Assembly: GCA_964587175.1 (NCBI GenBank)
Contig: CAZPKK010000055.1
Span: forward strand, 1 to 5,627
Reading direction: 5' to 3'
Length of the DNA: 5,627 nucleotides
DNA from: CALXVA01 sp964587175
Lineage (GTDB): Bacteria > Bacillota > Clostridia > TANB77 > CAG-508
Each line of letters opens with the position of its first letter. The stretch's first letter is position 1. A model generated the notes under the pieces. The model did not search any database. It was given only the letters and a program-made list of their open reading frames with translations, and was not told the DNA's origin. A program made the position numbers and the translations under genes. Shown piece by piece: positions 1 through 5,627 of this stretch.

Positions 1-3
1 GAT

Positions 4-169
4 GAATGAAATTTTAAGAGCCTGCTTTCACAGGTGGGTGTCTTGTTGAATGCTTCTGGGTTTCTTACATATAAAAATAGTAAGCATACACGCCACATCC
101 AAAGGCGGACTCCCTTTAATCTATTGTTGGTTCTAAAATTCCAGTCTACACGCACTACGCAGGGAATTG
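4..169 (-). ncRNA. ssrS: 6S RNA (SsrS)-like regulatory RNA, 3' end approximate
   Basis: This is probably 6S RNA, which binds the housekeeping sigma-RNA polymerase holoenzyme by mimicking an open promoter and lowers transcription in slow growth. Read on the minus strand, a long-range closing stem is visible: CCTGC (163-159) pairs with GCAGG (25-21), and GTGCGTGT (155-148) pairs with ACACCCAC (41-34) apart from one C-C mismatch. A large, weakly paired middle follows, which could be the central bubble. It contains a possible small hairpin AAAGG/CCTTT (117-113 with 105-101). The apical arm is closed by CTTAC/GTAAG (84-80 with 68-64). The 3' strand, with its ACCCACCTG followed by CAGG, resembles what I recall of Gram-positive 6S RNAs. 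The size of about 165 nt fits the family. No open reading frame is evident. The ends are estimated, and the 3' end may run past the window edge. The call rests on structure and remembered motif similarity, not on a covariance-model search. Confidence 0.7.
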
Positions 170-188
170 ATTATTTAATTTAAGTATA

Positions 189-216
189 TTTATATATTAT
201 CACATTAACTTGTCAT
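189..216 (-). promoter_or_regulatory. Putative sigma-A promoter for the 6S-like RNA
   Basis: On the minus strand, a -35 box ATGACA (216-211, 5 of 6 to TTGACA) is separated by 16 nt from a -10 box TATAAA (194-189, 5 of 6 to TATAAT). This predicts a start near 182, about 15 nt upstream of the first stem bases of the RNA, so a short 5' leader or 5' processing is implied. An overlapping alternative is TTGCAA (222-217), a 17-nt spacer and TAATAT (199-194) with a TGA extended -10 element. The region is so AT-rich that -10-like boxes are cheap. The position just upstream of the RNA is the main support. Confidence 0.45.
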
Positions 217-226
217 TTGCAAGTAC

Positions 227-258
227 ATTATCAATTTTTAAATAATGTTTTTGATAAT
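227..258 (-). repeat. 8-bp perfect inverted repeat just downstream of truB
   Basis: ATTATCAA (227-234) and TTGATAAT (251-258) form a perfect 8-bp inverted repeat around a 16-nt A/T-only-but-one loop. It begins one base after the truB stop codon. As RNA it would be a weak, AU-rich stem. In the direction of truB transcription it is not followed by a U tract, so it is not a canonical intrinsic terminator. It may still mark the 3' end of the operon or protect it from nucleases. The low sequence complexity means chance is a real possibility. Confidence 0.3.
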
Positions 259-259
259 T

Positions 260-1147
260 TTATATTACAATTTTCCTCTTTAGAAGTTTATCCTTTACGG
301 TAGCAACACCTATAAATTTTCCAGTTTCATCATATATTCTATACTGACCATTTTTTAAATTATATGTTAATTGAACTCCATTAAAAAATAATTTTATTTT
401 TTTTTCATCTAAAACAATTTTATTGTTATTTCCATAAAGTTTCATAAACAATTTTTCAATTGATAAAATATTCTCTTGCATAAACTTTTCATTATTTTTA
501 TTTTGCACTAATTCTTCTAATTTTATACTATCTTTTATATTAAAGATTCCGACCTTTGTTCTGTTTAATTCTTTCATATAACCAATAGTATTAAGTTTTG
601 TAGCTATATCTTCACATAAGCTTCTAATATATGTACCTTTTGAGCATTCTACAATAAAAAATATTTCTTTCTCCTTGTTATCTATTTTATTTAATTTTAT
701 ATTGTATATTTCAATTTCTCTTGCCTTTATTTCTACATTTATGTTATTTCTAGCATACTCATATAATTTTTTTCCATTGACCTTAATTGCAGAATAAATT
801 GGCGGGATTTGCATTTGCTTTCCTATAAAGGATTTTAATACTTGTTCAACTTCATTTTCCTGCAATATGTACTTATCTAAATCTTCTTCCTCTACAATTT
901 TTCCTTCCGAATCAGCAGTATCTGTCTTTACTCCCAATTTTAAAGTAACTTCATATTCTTTATTATGATTAGTTAAATAATATGATAGTTTTGTGCCTTT
1001 TCCTATTAAAATCGGAAGCAATCCAGTTGCATTCGGATCTAAAGTTCCAGTATGTCCAACCTTTTCATTAAAAATATATTTAATTTTATTTACAATGTCA
1101 TGTGAAGTGCAACCCTTTTCTTTATTTATTAAAATTATTCCGTCCAA
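260..1147 (-). CDS. truB: tRNA pseudouridine(55) synthase TruB
   Basis: TruB converts U55 to pseudouridine in the T arm of almost all elongator tRNAs in the cytoplasm. I read 295 aa from a TTG at 1147-1145. The family signature GHTGTLDPNATGLLP lies at residues 31-45, and the catalytic aspartate is D37. Other family segments are the N-terminal NKEKGCTSHDIV, where the usual NKPxG proline is Glu at position 10, then KEYEVTLKLGVKTDTAD, PPIYSAIKVNGKKLYEYAR and CSKGTYIRSLCEDIA. The C-terminal 50-60 residues, ending in KRKIVI, fit a PUA-like RNA-binding domain. The length is normal (the E. coli and Bacillus proteins are slightly over 300). An ATG two codons upstream (1153) is also in frame but abuts the ribosome binding site, so the TTG start is preferred and yields the typical MDGIILINK N-terminus. 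It is the last protein gene of the block. The 149-nt gap to nrnA is unusually long for this operon and contains an inverted repeat. Confidence 0.95.
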   Translation of the reverse strand: MDGIILINKEKGCTSHDIVNKIKYIFNEKVGHTGTLDPNATGLLPILIGKGTKLSYYLTNHNKEYEVTLKLGVKTDTADSEGKIVEEEDLDKYILQENEVEQVLKSFIGKQMQIPPIYSAIKVNGKKLYEYARNNINVEIKAREIEIYNIKLNKIDNKEKEIFFIVECSKGTYIRSLCEDIATKLNTIGYMKELNRTKVGIFNIKDSIKLEELVQNKNNEKFMQENILSIEKLFMKLYGNNNKIVLDEKKIKLFFNGVQLTYNLKNGQYRIYDETGKFIGVATVKDKLLKRKIVI

Positions 1148-1153
1148 ATCCAT

Positions 1154-1159
1154 TCCTCT
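1154..1159 (-). promoter_or_regulatory. Ribosome binding site of truB, favouring a TTG start
   Basis: AGAGGA (1159-1154) directly touches the ATG at 1153 with no spacer, which is too close for initiation. It is 6 nt from the in-frame TTG at 1147, which is ideal spacing. The TTG start also removes two residues that TruB proteins normally lack. Confidence 0.7.
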
Positions 1160-1200
1160 ATTCTTTATAAAATTATTGTTATTTATTTTTCACGATAAAA

Positions 1201-1266
1201 GTTAGATTATGTCTTTATTTTTAGATAAAGTATATATCTCAAACCAAAATAAAAATATAATCTAAC
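1201..1266 (-). repeat. 10-bp perfect inverted repeat with nested hairpin in the nrnA-truB gap
   Basis: GTTAGATTAT (1201-1210) is matched by ATAATCTAAC (1257-1266), a perfect 10-bp inverted repeat spanning 66 nt. Inside it, CTTTAT (1213-1218) and ATAAAG (1225-1230) can form a 6-bp hairpin with a 6-nt loop. An alternative inner pairing, AGATA (1223-1227) with TATCT (1235-1239), excludes part of that hairpin. On the minus strand the outer stem is followed by TTTT (1200-1197), so a weak terminator or attenuator, or an RNA processing or stability element, is conceivable. I see no strong sigma-A promoter in the gap. The 149-nt stretch holds nothing else recognisable. Confidence 0.5.
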
Positions 1267-1296
1267 CATATAAAATAAACTATCTTTTTTACAACA

Positions 1297-2247
1297 TTAT
1301 ATTACAGTCTTTATTTGTCTTAGTATTTTTTCTTTTGCTTGTTCTATTGAACATTGTATTGTAGCTCCTGCCGCACGTATATGTCCTCCACCGCCAAGTA
1401 AAAGACAAACATCAGATACATTTACATATTCATTTGATCTCATTGAAACTTTACAACCTTTATCTGTCTGACGTAAAAATATAGATACTTCTACTCCCTC
1501 TATATCTCTTCCAATCTCTACTATGCCTTCATGGTCACCAGTACCTGCATCTACTTTTTCTTCATCTTCCTTTGTAATATATGTAAATGCAACTTTTCCA
1601 TCTTCAAAAAATTCCAATCGATTAGCTGCAATTCTATTTAATTCAAAATTAGCTCTGGTTTTTGTTTGCAACACTTTTCTATATACTTTAGAAACATTTA
1701 CTCCTCTATTTAGAAGCCAAGCCACAAATTCGAATGTTTCTGCATTTACCCCTGAATATTTAAATCCACCTGTATCTGTTATTATCCCAGTCAATATGCA
1801 AGTACCAATATCTTTTGTAATCTCCATCTTAAAATAATTTAAAACTACTAAAAGTATTTGTGCACATGCAGGAGAATCTGGATTCACATAATTTATATCA
1901 CCAAACATAGTATTTGTACTATGATGATCTATACATACTTTCACCTTTGCATTTTCAAAATAATTTACAAAACCATTTAGCATTTTTATTGTTGCACAAT
2001 CTACAGAAATAGCCAAATCATATTTTTCAATATTTGATTCTTCTTTTATTTCTTCTGCACCTGGCAAAAATCCAAAAACACGTGGATATTCCGGAACTAT
2101 TATGTCTGGATTTTTTCCGTATTGCTTTAATGCATTATATAATGCAAGTCCTGTCCCTATCGCATCTCCGTCTGGATTTTCATGTGTTAAAATAACTATC
2201 GATTCTGCTTTATTTATTTCTTCTAAAATATTATCTAAAGTACTCAT
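1297..2247 (-). CDS. nrnA: Bifunctional oligoribonuclease / pAp phosphatase NrnA (DHH/DHHA1 family)
   Basis: NrnA-type enzymes degrade 2-5 nt RNA fragments (nanoRNA) left by other exonucleases. They also dephosphorylate 3'-phosphoadenosine-5'-phosphate to AMP, and in Firmicutes they stand in for the proteobacterial Orn. The 316-aa protein has the whole family layout. The N-terminal DHH domain carries metal-binding motifs HENPDGDAIG (H22, D26, D28), SVDCA (D83), IDHH (D107-H109) and TGIITDTGGFKYS (D158). The C-terminal DHHA1 domain carries a KVSMRSN segment (R270) and the glycine-rich GGGGHIRAAGA loop starting at 285, which binds the nucleotide. No catalytic residue is missing, and the length is typical. 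The ATG start is supported by AGAGGA six nt upstream. The gene sits 52 nt behind rbfA, a placement common in Clostridia and Bacilli. The sequence does not show which of the two activities dominates. DHH paralogues such as cyclic-di-AMP phosphodiesterase differ by extra N-terminal domains absent here. Confidence 0.92.
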   Translation of the reverse strand: MSTLDNILEEINKAESIVILTHENPDGDAIGTGLALYNALKQYGKNPDIIVPEYPRVFGFLPGAEEIKEESNIEKYDLAISVDCATIKMLNGFVNYFENAKVKVCIDHHSTNTMFGDINYVNPDSPACAQILLVVLNYFKMEITKDIGTCILTGIITDTGGFKYSGVNAETFEFVAWLLNRGVNVSKVYRKVLQTKTRANFELNRIAANRLEFFEDGKVAFTYITKEDEEKVDAGTGDHEGIVEIGRDIEGVEVSIFLRQTDKGCKVSMRSNEYVNVSDVCLLLGGGGHIRAAGATIQCSIEQAKEKILRQIKTVI

Positions 2248-2299
2248 CTATTTTCCTCTTTCTTATTAATTTATATTCATTTTTATACGTACATTATTC

Positions 2300-2656
2300 C
2301 TATTCTTTATTTACATTCAATTCTTTTAGAATCGAATCAATTCTAGCTCCATGCTCAATAGAATCATCAATTTCGAAAACAAGTTCTGGTGTAATTCTTA
2401 GGTTGACTGTTTTCGCAAGTCTCGACCTAATAAAACCCGAAGATTCTTTTAGTCCTTTCATTGTATTATTTATATTTTTTGAATTTAGAACACTCACATA
2501 AACCTTTGCATACTTAAAATCTGGAGTTATTTTTACTCTTGTTACACTAAGCATACCTGTAACATTTGGATTTTTGAGCTCATAATTAAGTACTTGACTT
2601 AACTCTTTTTTAAGCTCTTCATTTATTCTATTTAATCTTGCTTCATTCTTTGGCAT
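2300..2656 (-). CDS. rbfA: 30S ribosome-binding factor RbfA
   Basis: RbfA binds the immature 30S subunit near the 5' end region of 16S rRNA. It is needed for late 16S processing and maturation, especially in the cold. The 118-aa protein has the full family pattern in order: a basic N-terminal helix (RINEELKKELSQVLNYELK, residues 10-28), the strand SVTRVKITPDFKYAKVYVSVL (37-57), the KH-like kink and helix ESSGFIRSRLA (71-81), and the C-terminal LRITPELVFEIDDSIEHGARI block (86-106) followed by the last helix. The kink, usually Ala-x-Gly in RbfA, is Ser-Ser-Gly here (72-74). The size is normal, without the C-terminal tail of some longer homologues. The start is secure: a strong GGAGGAGGA ribosome binding site lies 4 nt before the ATG. 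The gene follows infB by 50 nt, which suggests cotranscription and fits joint action in 30S biogenesis and initiation. Confidence 0.95.
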   Translation of the reverse strand: MPKNEARLNRINEELKKELSQVLNYELKNPNVTGMLSVTRVKITPDFKYAKVYVSVLNSKNINNTMKGLKESSGFIRSRLAKTVNLRITPELVFEIDDSIEHGARIDSILKELNVNKE

Positions 2657-2660
2657 AAAA

Positions 2661-2687
2661 TCCTCCTCCTTTTGAACACCTTAGGAG
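2661..2687 (-). promoter_or_regulatory. rbfA Shine-Dalgarno with possible anti-SD pairing partner
   Basis: On the minus strand the infB-rbfA gap holds AAAAGGAGGAGGA (SD core 2670-2661) just before the rbfA ATG. About a dozen nt upstream lies CTCCT (2687-2683), which can pair with either AGGAG register of the SD (2670-2666 or 2667-2663), with a loop of 12-15 nt. A 5-bp stem is weak alone, but it would hide the SD from free ribosomes. The infB stop codon is only about 20 nt upstream of the anti-SD, so ribosomes finishing infB could open it, giving translational coupling. The SD itself is clear. The hairpin is an inference. Confidence 0.45.
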
Positions 2688-2706
2688 TATTTTCTTTGTC
2701 CCAAGT

Positions 2707-5601
2707 CTATCTTTTTACTTCCTCCATGATATACACTTCAATGACATCTCCTTCTTTGATATCATTATAATTTTCTATCTGAATACCACATTCAAATCCT
2801 TTTGTGACTTCTTTTACATCATCTTTAAAACGCTTTAATGATGCTAATTTTCCTTCATGTATTACAACATTTTCACGGATTACTCTTACTCCTGCATTTC
2901 TTTCTACTTTTCCATCTAAAACATATGCTCCAGCAATTGTTCCTACGCTAGATACTTTAAATGTTTGTCTTACTTCAACATTTCCTATTATTTTTTCTTC
3001 ATATACTGGTGCAAGCATTCCTTTCATAGCAGCTTCTACATCTTCTATTGCATTATATATTACCGAATATTGTTTTATCTCTACACTGTTTTTTTCTGCC
3101 ATATCTTTTGCAGTAGTATTTGGCCTCACATTAAATGCGATAATAATAGCATTTGCTGCTTTTGCAAGCTGTACATCAGATTCTGTAACACCACCCACTG
3201 CTGAATGTATTACCTTTACCTTTACTTCTTCATTAGATAATTTTTCTAGAGATTGTTTTACTGCTTGAGCTGTTCCTTGAACATCTGCTTTTACAATAAT
3301 ATCTAGTTGTTTTAAATTTTCGCTTTCCATCTTTTCAAACAAATTACTTAATGTTACTTTACTTTGTTCTGCTAATTCTTTTTCTCTTTCTTGGCGTTTT
3401 CTTCTTTCTATTAGATGTTTTGCCATTTTCTCGTCTTTTACTTCATAGAAAACTTCCCCTGCCTCTGGAACATTTGTAAGCCCCATAATTTCAACTGGTG
3501 TAGATGGACCTGCTTTTTTTATTTTTTGTCCTTTATCATTTTTCATAGCTCTAATTCTACCAATTGATGTTCCTACAACTACTGTGTCTCCAACATCTAA
3601 AGTACCCCTTTGAACCAACATTGATGCAATTGGTCCCTTTGATTTATCAAGTCTCGCCTCTATTACAGTTCCCTTAGCTTGCTTTCTTGGATTTGCTTTA
3701 AGTTCCTTCATATCAGCAACTAAAAGTACCATTTCTAATAAATTTTCTATATTTATGTGTTTTTTAGCAGAAATTGGAACAAAAATTGTATCTCCACCCC
3801 ATTCTTCTGGGACCAACTCATATTCCATTAATTCTTGCTTTATTTTTTCTACATTTGCACCTGGCAAATCTATTTTATTTACAGCAACAATAATTGGTAT
3901 CTCTGCAGCTTTAGCATGGTTTATTGCTTCCACTGTTTGCGGCATTACCCCGTCATCTGCTGCAACTACTAATATTGCTATATCTGTTATTTGAGCCCCT
4001 CTTGCTCTCATACTTGTGAATGCTTCATGTCCTGGTGTATCTAAGAAAGTTATCTCTCTTCCATTCACATTAACTTTATAAGCACCAATGTGTTGTGTAA
4101 TTCCTCCTGCTTCACCTTCTATTACATTTGTGCTTCTAATAGCATCCAATAATGAAGTTTTACCATGATCAACGTGTCCCATTACAACAACTACTGGTGG
4201 TCTTGGTTCTAATTCATCTGGTGTATCTTCTGTATCGTCAAATAAAATGTCTTCCTCTTTTACTTCTTCTTTCTTATTTGCCGTAATTCCAAATTCACTT
4301 GCTACTAGATATGCTGTATCAAAATCTACTGTATTATTTATTGTAGCCATTATTCCTAAATCAAACAATTTCTTAATTACTTCAGCAGTTGTTTTTTTCA
4401 TTTCTTGTGCTAAATCTTTTACTGTAATGCTTTCTGAAATAGTAATTTCTTTAAGTTCAAATATTTTTTGTTTATTTCTTTCTTCAGTTTCTTTTTGTGT
4501 TTTCTTTCTATTCTTCTTTCCTCTAGCTGTAGTCAAATCATAATATTCAAACATTCCTCCGTCTTGTTCTGAAAACATATTTGATAGTTTATCTACTTGT
4601 TTTAAATCCTTCAACTTTCCGCTATCAAATTCATCAAATTGATTATTTCTTCTTGATTTATTTGCTTTTTTATTTGATTTATTCTCATCATATTGACGGC
4701 TCGCTTTTTGTTTATCAATTGTTTTGCTAGTATAATCCCTTTGATTTTCCTTCTCAACAATTTCTGTTGTCATAATATTTTTAATGTTCTTATCTATTCC
4801 TTTTTCATCTAATGGTCTTTTTCCATTATTAAATCTTCCGTTTTGATTGTTTCTAGAATAGTTTCCATTTTGATTATTTCTCTCACTATTTTGATTGTTT
4901 CTATAGTTTTGATTTCCATTATTGCTTCTAGGATTATTATTTCTGTAATTTTGATTTTTATTATTGTTTTTTAAATTATTGTTTTTATTATCATAACTTC
5001 TATTTTGTGATCTATTTTCTTTTACTACTTCTGACTTGCTCTCATGTGACTTTTCCTCTTTTATTACCATATTTTTTTCTGCTTTTTCTTCCTTTATTTC
5101 TTCTTTTCTGGGTTCTTCTTTAGGTTTAAGTCCAAAAAGTTCACTCACTGTAAGAGGTTTTGTCTGTTTATTTCTATAAACTATATTATAGTCTTTATTA
5201 TTGCTTCTTTCTACAAATCCTATTCCTTTTTTATTCTGTTCTTGTATTTTATTGTCCACTTGTGAACTTTTTTCTTCTTCAGAAATAATAACCTCTCTTC
5301 TTATAATAACAGGGGTCTCAGTCTTTTTTGTATTTGAAGAAGTAGTTTCTTTTTTATTTGCCTTTAGAGGTTCTTTTCCTTCTCTATTCTCAGGTTTTGA
5401 ATTTCTTTCTGTAGTTTTAACTGGCTTAGAAGATTTATTTTCTTCTTTACTTATATTCTTCTTAATTTGAGTCGCTTGTTCTTCACTAACAGCACTCAGA
5501 TGACTTGTTACCTCAAATCCTAAGTCATTTGCTATTTTTACAACCTCTTTACTTGTTAATCCTACTTCTTTTGCTATTTCATGTATTTTTATTTTACCCA
5601 A
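2707..5601 (-). CDS. infB: Translation initiation factor IF2
   Basis: IF2 is the GTPase that places fMet-tRNA on the 30S P site and promotes 50S joining. I read 964 aa from TTG at 5601-5599. A first IF2_N helical motif (GKIKIHEIAKEVGLTSKEVV onward, residues 2-50) is followed by a charged, disordered linker. An Asn-rich stretch lies near 198-262, and a second IF2_N motif at about 385-438. The G domain has GHVDHGKT (475-482), GGITQHIGA, DTPGHE (521-526), NKID (575-578) and SAK (611-613). Next come the beta-barrel domain II (about 635-735), the domain III segment starting DIIVKADVQGTAQAV, and the C2 fMet-tRNA-binding domain (about 873-964, with FECGIQI and DIKEGDVIEV). The protein is complete, and longer than the Bacillus protein (about 716 aa) because of the linker. 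An upstream ATG at 5616 lies within the SD region and has no ribosome binding site of its own. The gene would be cotranscribed from a nusA-type operon promoter outside the window. Confidence 0.97.
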   Translation of the reverse strand: MGKIKIHEIAKEVGLTSKEVVKIANDLGFEVTSHLSAVSEEQATQIKKNISKEENKSSKPVKTTERNSKPENREGKEPLKANKKETTSSNTKKTETPVIIRREVIISEEEKSSQVDNKIQEQNKKGIGFVERSNNKDYNIVYRNKQTKPLTVSELFGLKPKEEPRKEEIKEEKAEKNMVIKEEKSHESKSEVVKENRSQNRSYDNKNNNLKNNNKNQNYRNNNPRSNNGNQNYRNNQNSERNNQNGNYSRNNQNGRFNNGKRPLDEKGIDKNIKNIMTTEIVEKENQRDYTSKTIDKQKASRQYDENKSNKKANKSRRNNQFDEFDSGKLKDLKQVDKLSNMFSEQDGGMFEYYDLTTARGKKNRKKTQKETEERNKQKIFELKEITISESITVKDLAQEMKKTTAEVIKKLFDLGIMATINNTVDFDTAYLVASEFGITANKKEEVKEEDILFDDTEDTPDELEPRPPVVVVMGHVDHGKTSLLDAIRSTNVIEGEAGGITQHIGAYKVNVNGREITFLDTPGHEAFTSMRARGAQITDIAILVVAADDGVMPQTVEAINHAKAAEIPIIVAVNKIDLPGANVEKIKQELMEYELVPEEWGGDTIFVPISAKKHINIENLLEMVLLVADMKELKANPRKQAKGTVIEARLDKSKGPIASMLVQRGTLDVGDTVVVGTSIGRIRAMKNDKGQKIKKAGPSTPVEIMGLTNVPEAGEVFYEVKDEKMAKHLIERRKRQEREKELAEQSKVTLSNLFEKMESENLKQLDIIVKADVQGTAQAVKQSLEKLSNEEVKVKVIHSAVGGVTESDVQLAKAANAIIIAFNVRPNTTAKDMAEKNSVEIKQYSVIYNAIEDVEAAMKGMLAPVYEEKIIGNVEVRQTFKVSSVGTIAGAYVLDGKVERNAGVRVIRENVVIHEGKLASLKRFKDDVKEVTKGFECGIQIENYNDIKEGDVIEVYIMEEVKR
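4815..5010 (-). repeat. Asn-rich low-complexity repeat inside infB
   Basis: This stretch encodes roughly residues 198-262 of IF2. In one 56-residue part about half the residues are Asn, mixed with Gln, Gly, Arg and Tyr, as irregular RNNQN and NQNYRNN units. At the DNA level (plus strand) the 15-mer TTTTGATTGTTTCTA occurs exactly at 4841-4855 and 4889-4903, and a near copy lies at 4868-4881. The copies are spaced by multiples of three, so the frame is kept. The DNA repeats suggest growth by slippage or unequal recombination, and copy number may vary between strains. The region lies between the two IF2_N motifs, where IF2 is naturally variable and probably unstructured. Confidence 0.8.
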
Positions 5602-5606
5602 TAGCT

Positions 5607-5614
5607 TCACCCCC
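5607..5614 (-). promoter_or_regulatory. Ribosome binding site of infB, favouring a TTG start
   Basis: GGGGGTGA (5614-5607) matches the AGGAGGTGA consensus except at one position. It overlaps the in-frame ATG at 5616-5614 and lies 5 nt before TTG at 5601-5599. The 11 nt before the ATG that remain in the window (all A/T) hold no ribosome binding site. Starting at TTG gives MGKIKIHEIAKE, the usual IF2 N-terminus. Confidence 0.7.
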
Positions 5615-5627
5615 ATTAATTATTTTT

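Noticed and set aside
4..169. tmRNA, RNase P RNA or a riboswitch as identity for the structured RNA
   Set aside because: No CCA-type 3' acceptor end or tRNA-like T arm, no RNase P core motifs, and no gene directly downstream in the window for a riboswitch to control. The 6S-like closing stem fits better.
223..259. Intrinsic terminator after truB
   Set aside because: The only stem is AU-rich and has no U tract after it in the direction of transcription.
1197..1296. Separate promoter for truB
   Set aside because: TTGAGA (around 1245-1240 on the minus strand) has no good -10 box at 16-18 nt, and other -10-like boxes lack a -35 partner; chance matches are common in such AT-rich DNA.
2804..3268. 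Plus-strand open frames opposite infB, nrnA and truB (up to 154 codons)
   Set aside because: They are antisense to clearly conserved genes, have no convincing ribosome binding sites, and encode Ser/Phe/Ile-rich low-complexity peptides as expected from the complement of AT-rich coding DNA.
4540..4560. Internal infB start at the Met after GGAGGA (GGMFEYYD), giving a short IF2 form
   Set aside because: The SD-like sequence touches the ATG with no spacer, so it is poorly placed, and the codons read naturally as Gly-Gly in the protein.
4815..5010. CRISPR-like or mobile repeat array
   Set aside because: The repeats are short, irregular and in frame within the IF2 linker, with no spacers of constant length and no cas or transposase gene nearby.
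2707..5601. IF2 length (964 aa) as a sign of gene fusion
   Set aside because: All domains are standard IF2 domains in the usual order; the extra length is linker, which varies widely in this family.

Overview
The window reads as a conserved housekeeping block from a very AT-rich Gram-positive bacterium, most likely a member of the Clostridia. The reasons are the base composition, the strong AGGAGG-type ribosome binding sites, apparent TTG start codons, and the gene order infB-rbfA-nrnA-truB. That order is the downstream half of the nusA/infB operon of Firmicutes. I cannot name the genus.

All genes lie on the minus strand, so transcription runs from high to low coordinates. First comes infB (about 5601 to 2707; translation initiation factor IF2, complete, with a long Asn-rich linker). 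It is followed by rbfA (2656 to 2300; 30S maturation factor), nrnA (2247 to 1297; DHH/DHHA1 nanoRNase and pAp phosphatase) and truB (about 1147 to 260; tRNA psi55 synthase). Gaps are 50 nt (infB-rbfA), 52 nt (rbfA-nrnA) and about 150 nt (nrnA-truB). The last gap holds an inverted repeat with a nested hairpin. Beyond truB, instead of the ribF gene often found there, is a structured RNA (about 169 to 4, same strand) that looks like 6S RNA (ssrS), preceded by a plausible sigma-A promoter.

Functionally the block joins translation initiation (IF2), small-subunit maturation (RbfA), the final step of RNA turnover (NrnA), tRNA modification (TruB) and, if the RNA call is right, global control of RNA polymerase (6S RNA). 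For infB and truB the first in-frame ATG overlaps the Shine-Dalgarno sequence. A TTG 5-6 nt downstream of that site gives the family-typical N-terminus, so I place both starts at TTG.

I found no mobile element, CRISPR array, defence system, broken gene or clearly new system. The points worth a second look are small: the 6S RNA placement and its competing stems, the two start codons, the Asn-rich IF2 linker, and three intergenic inverted repeats.
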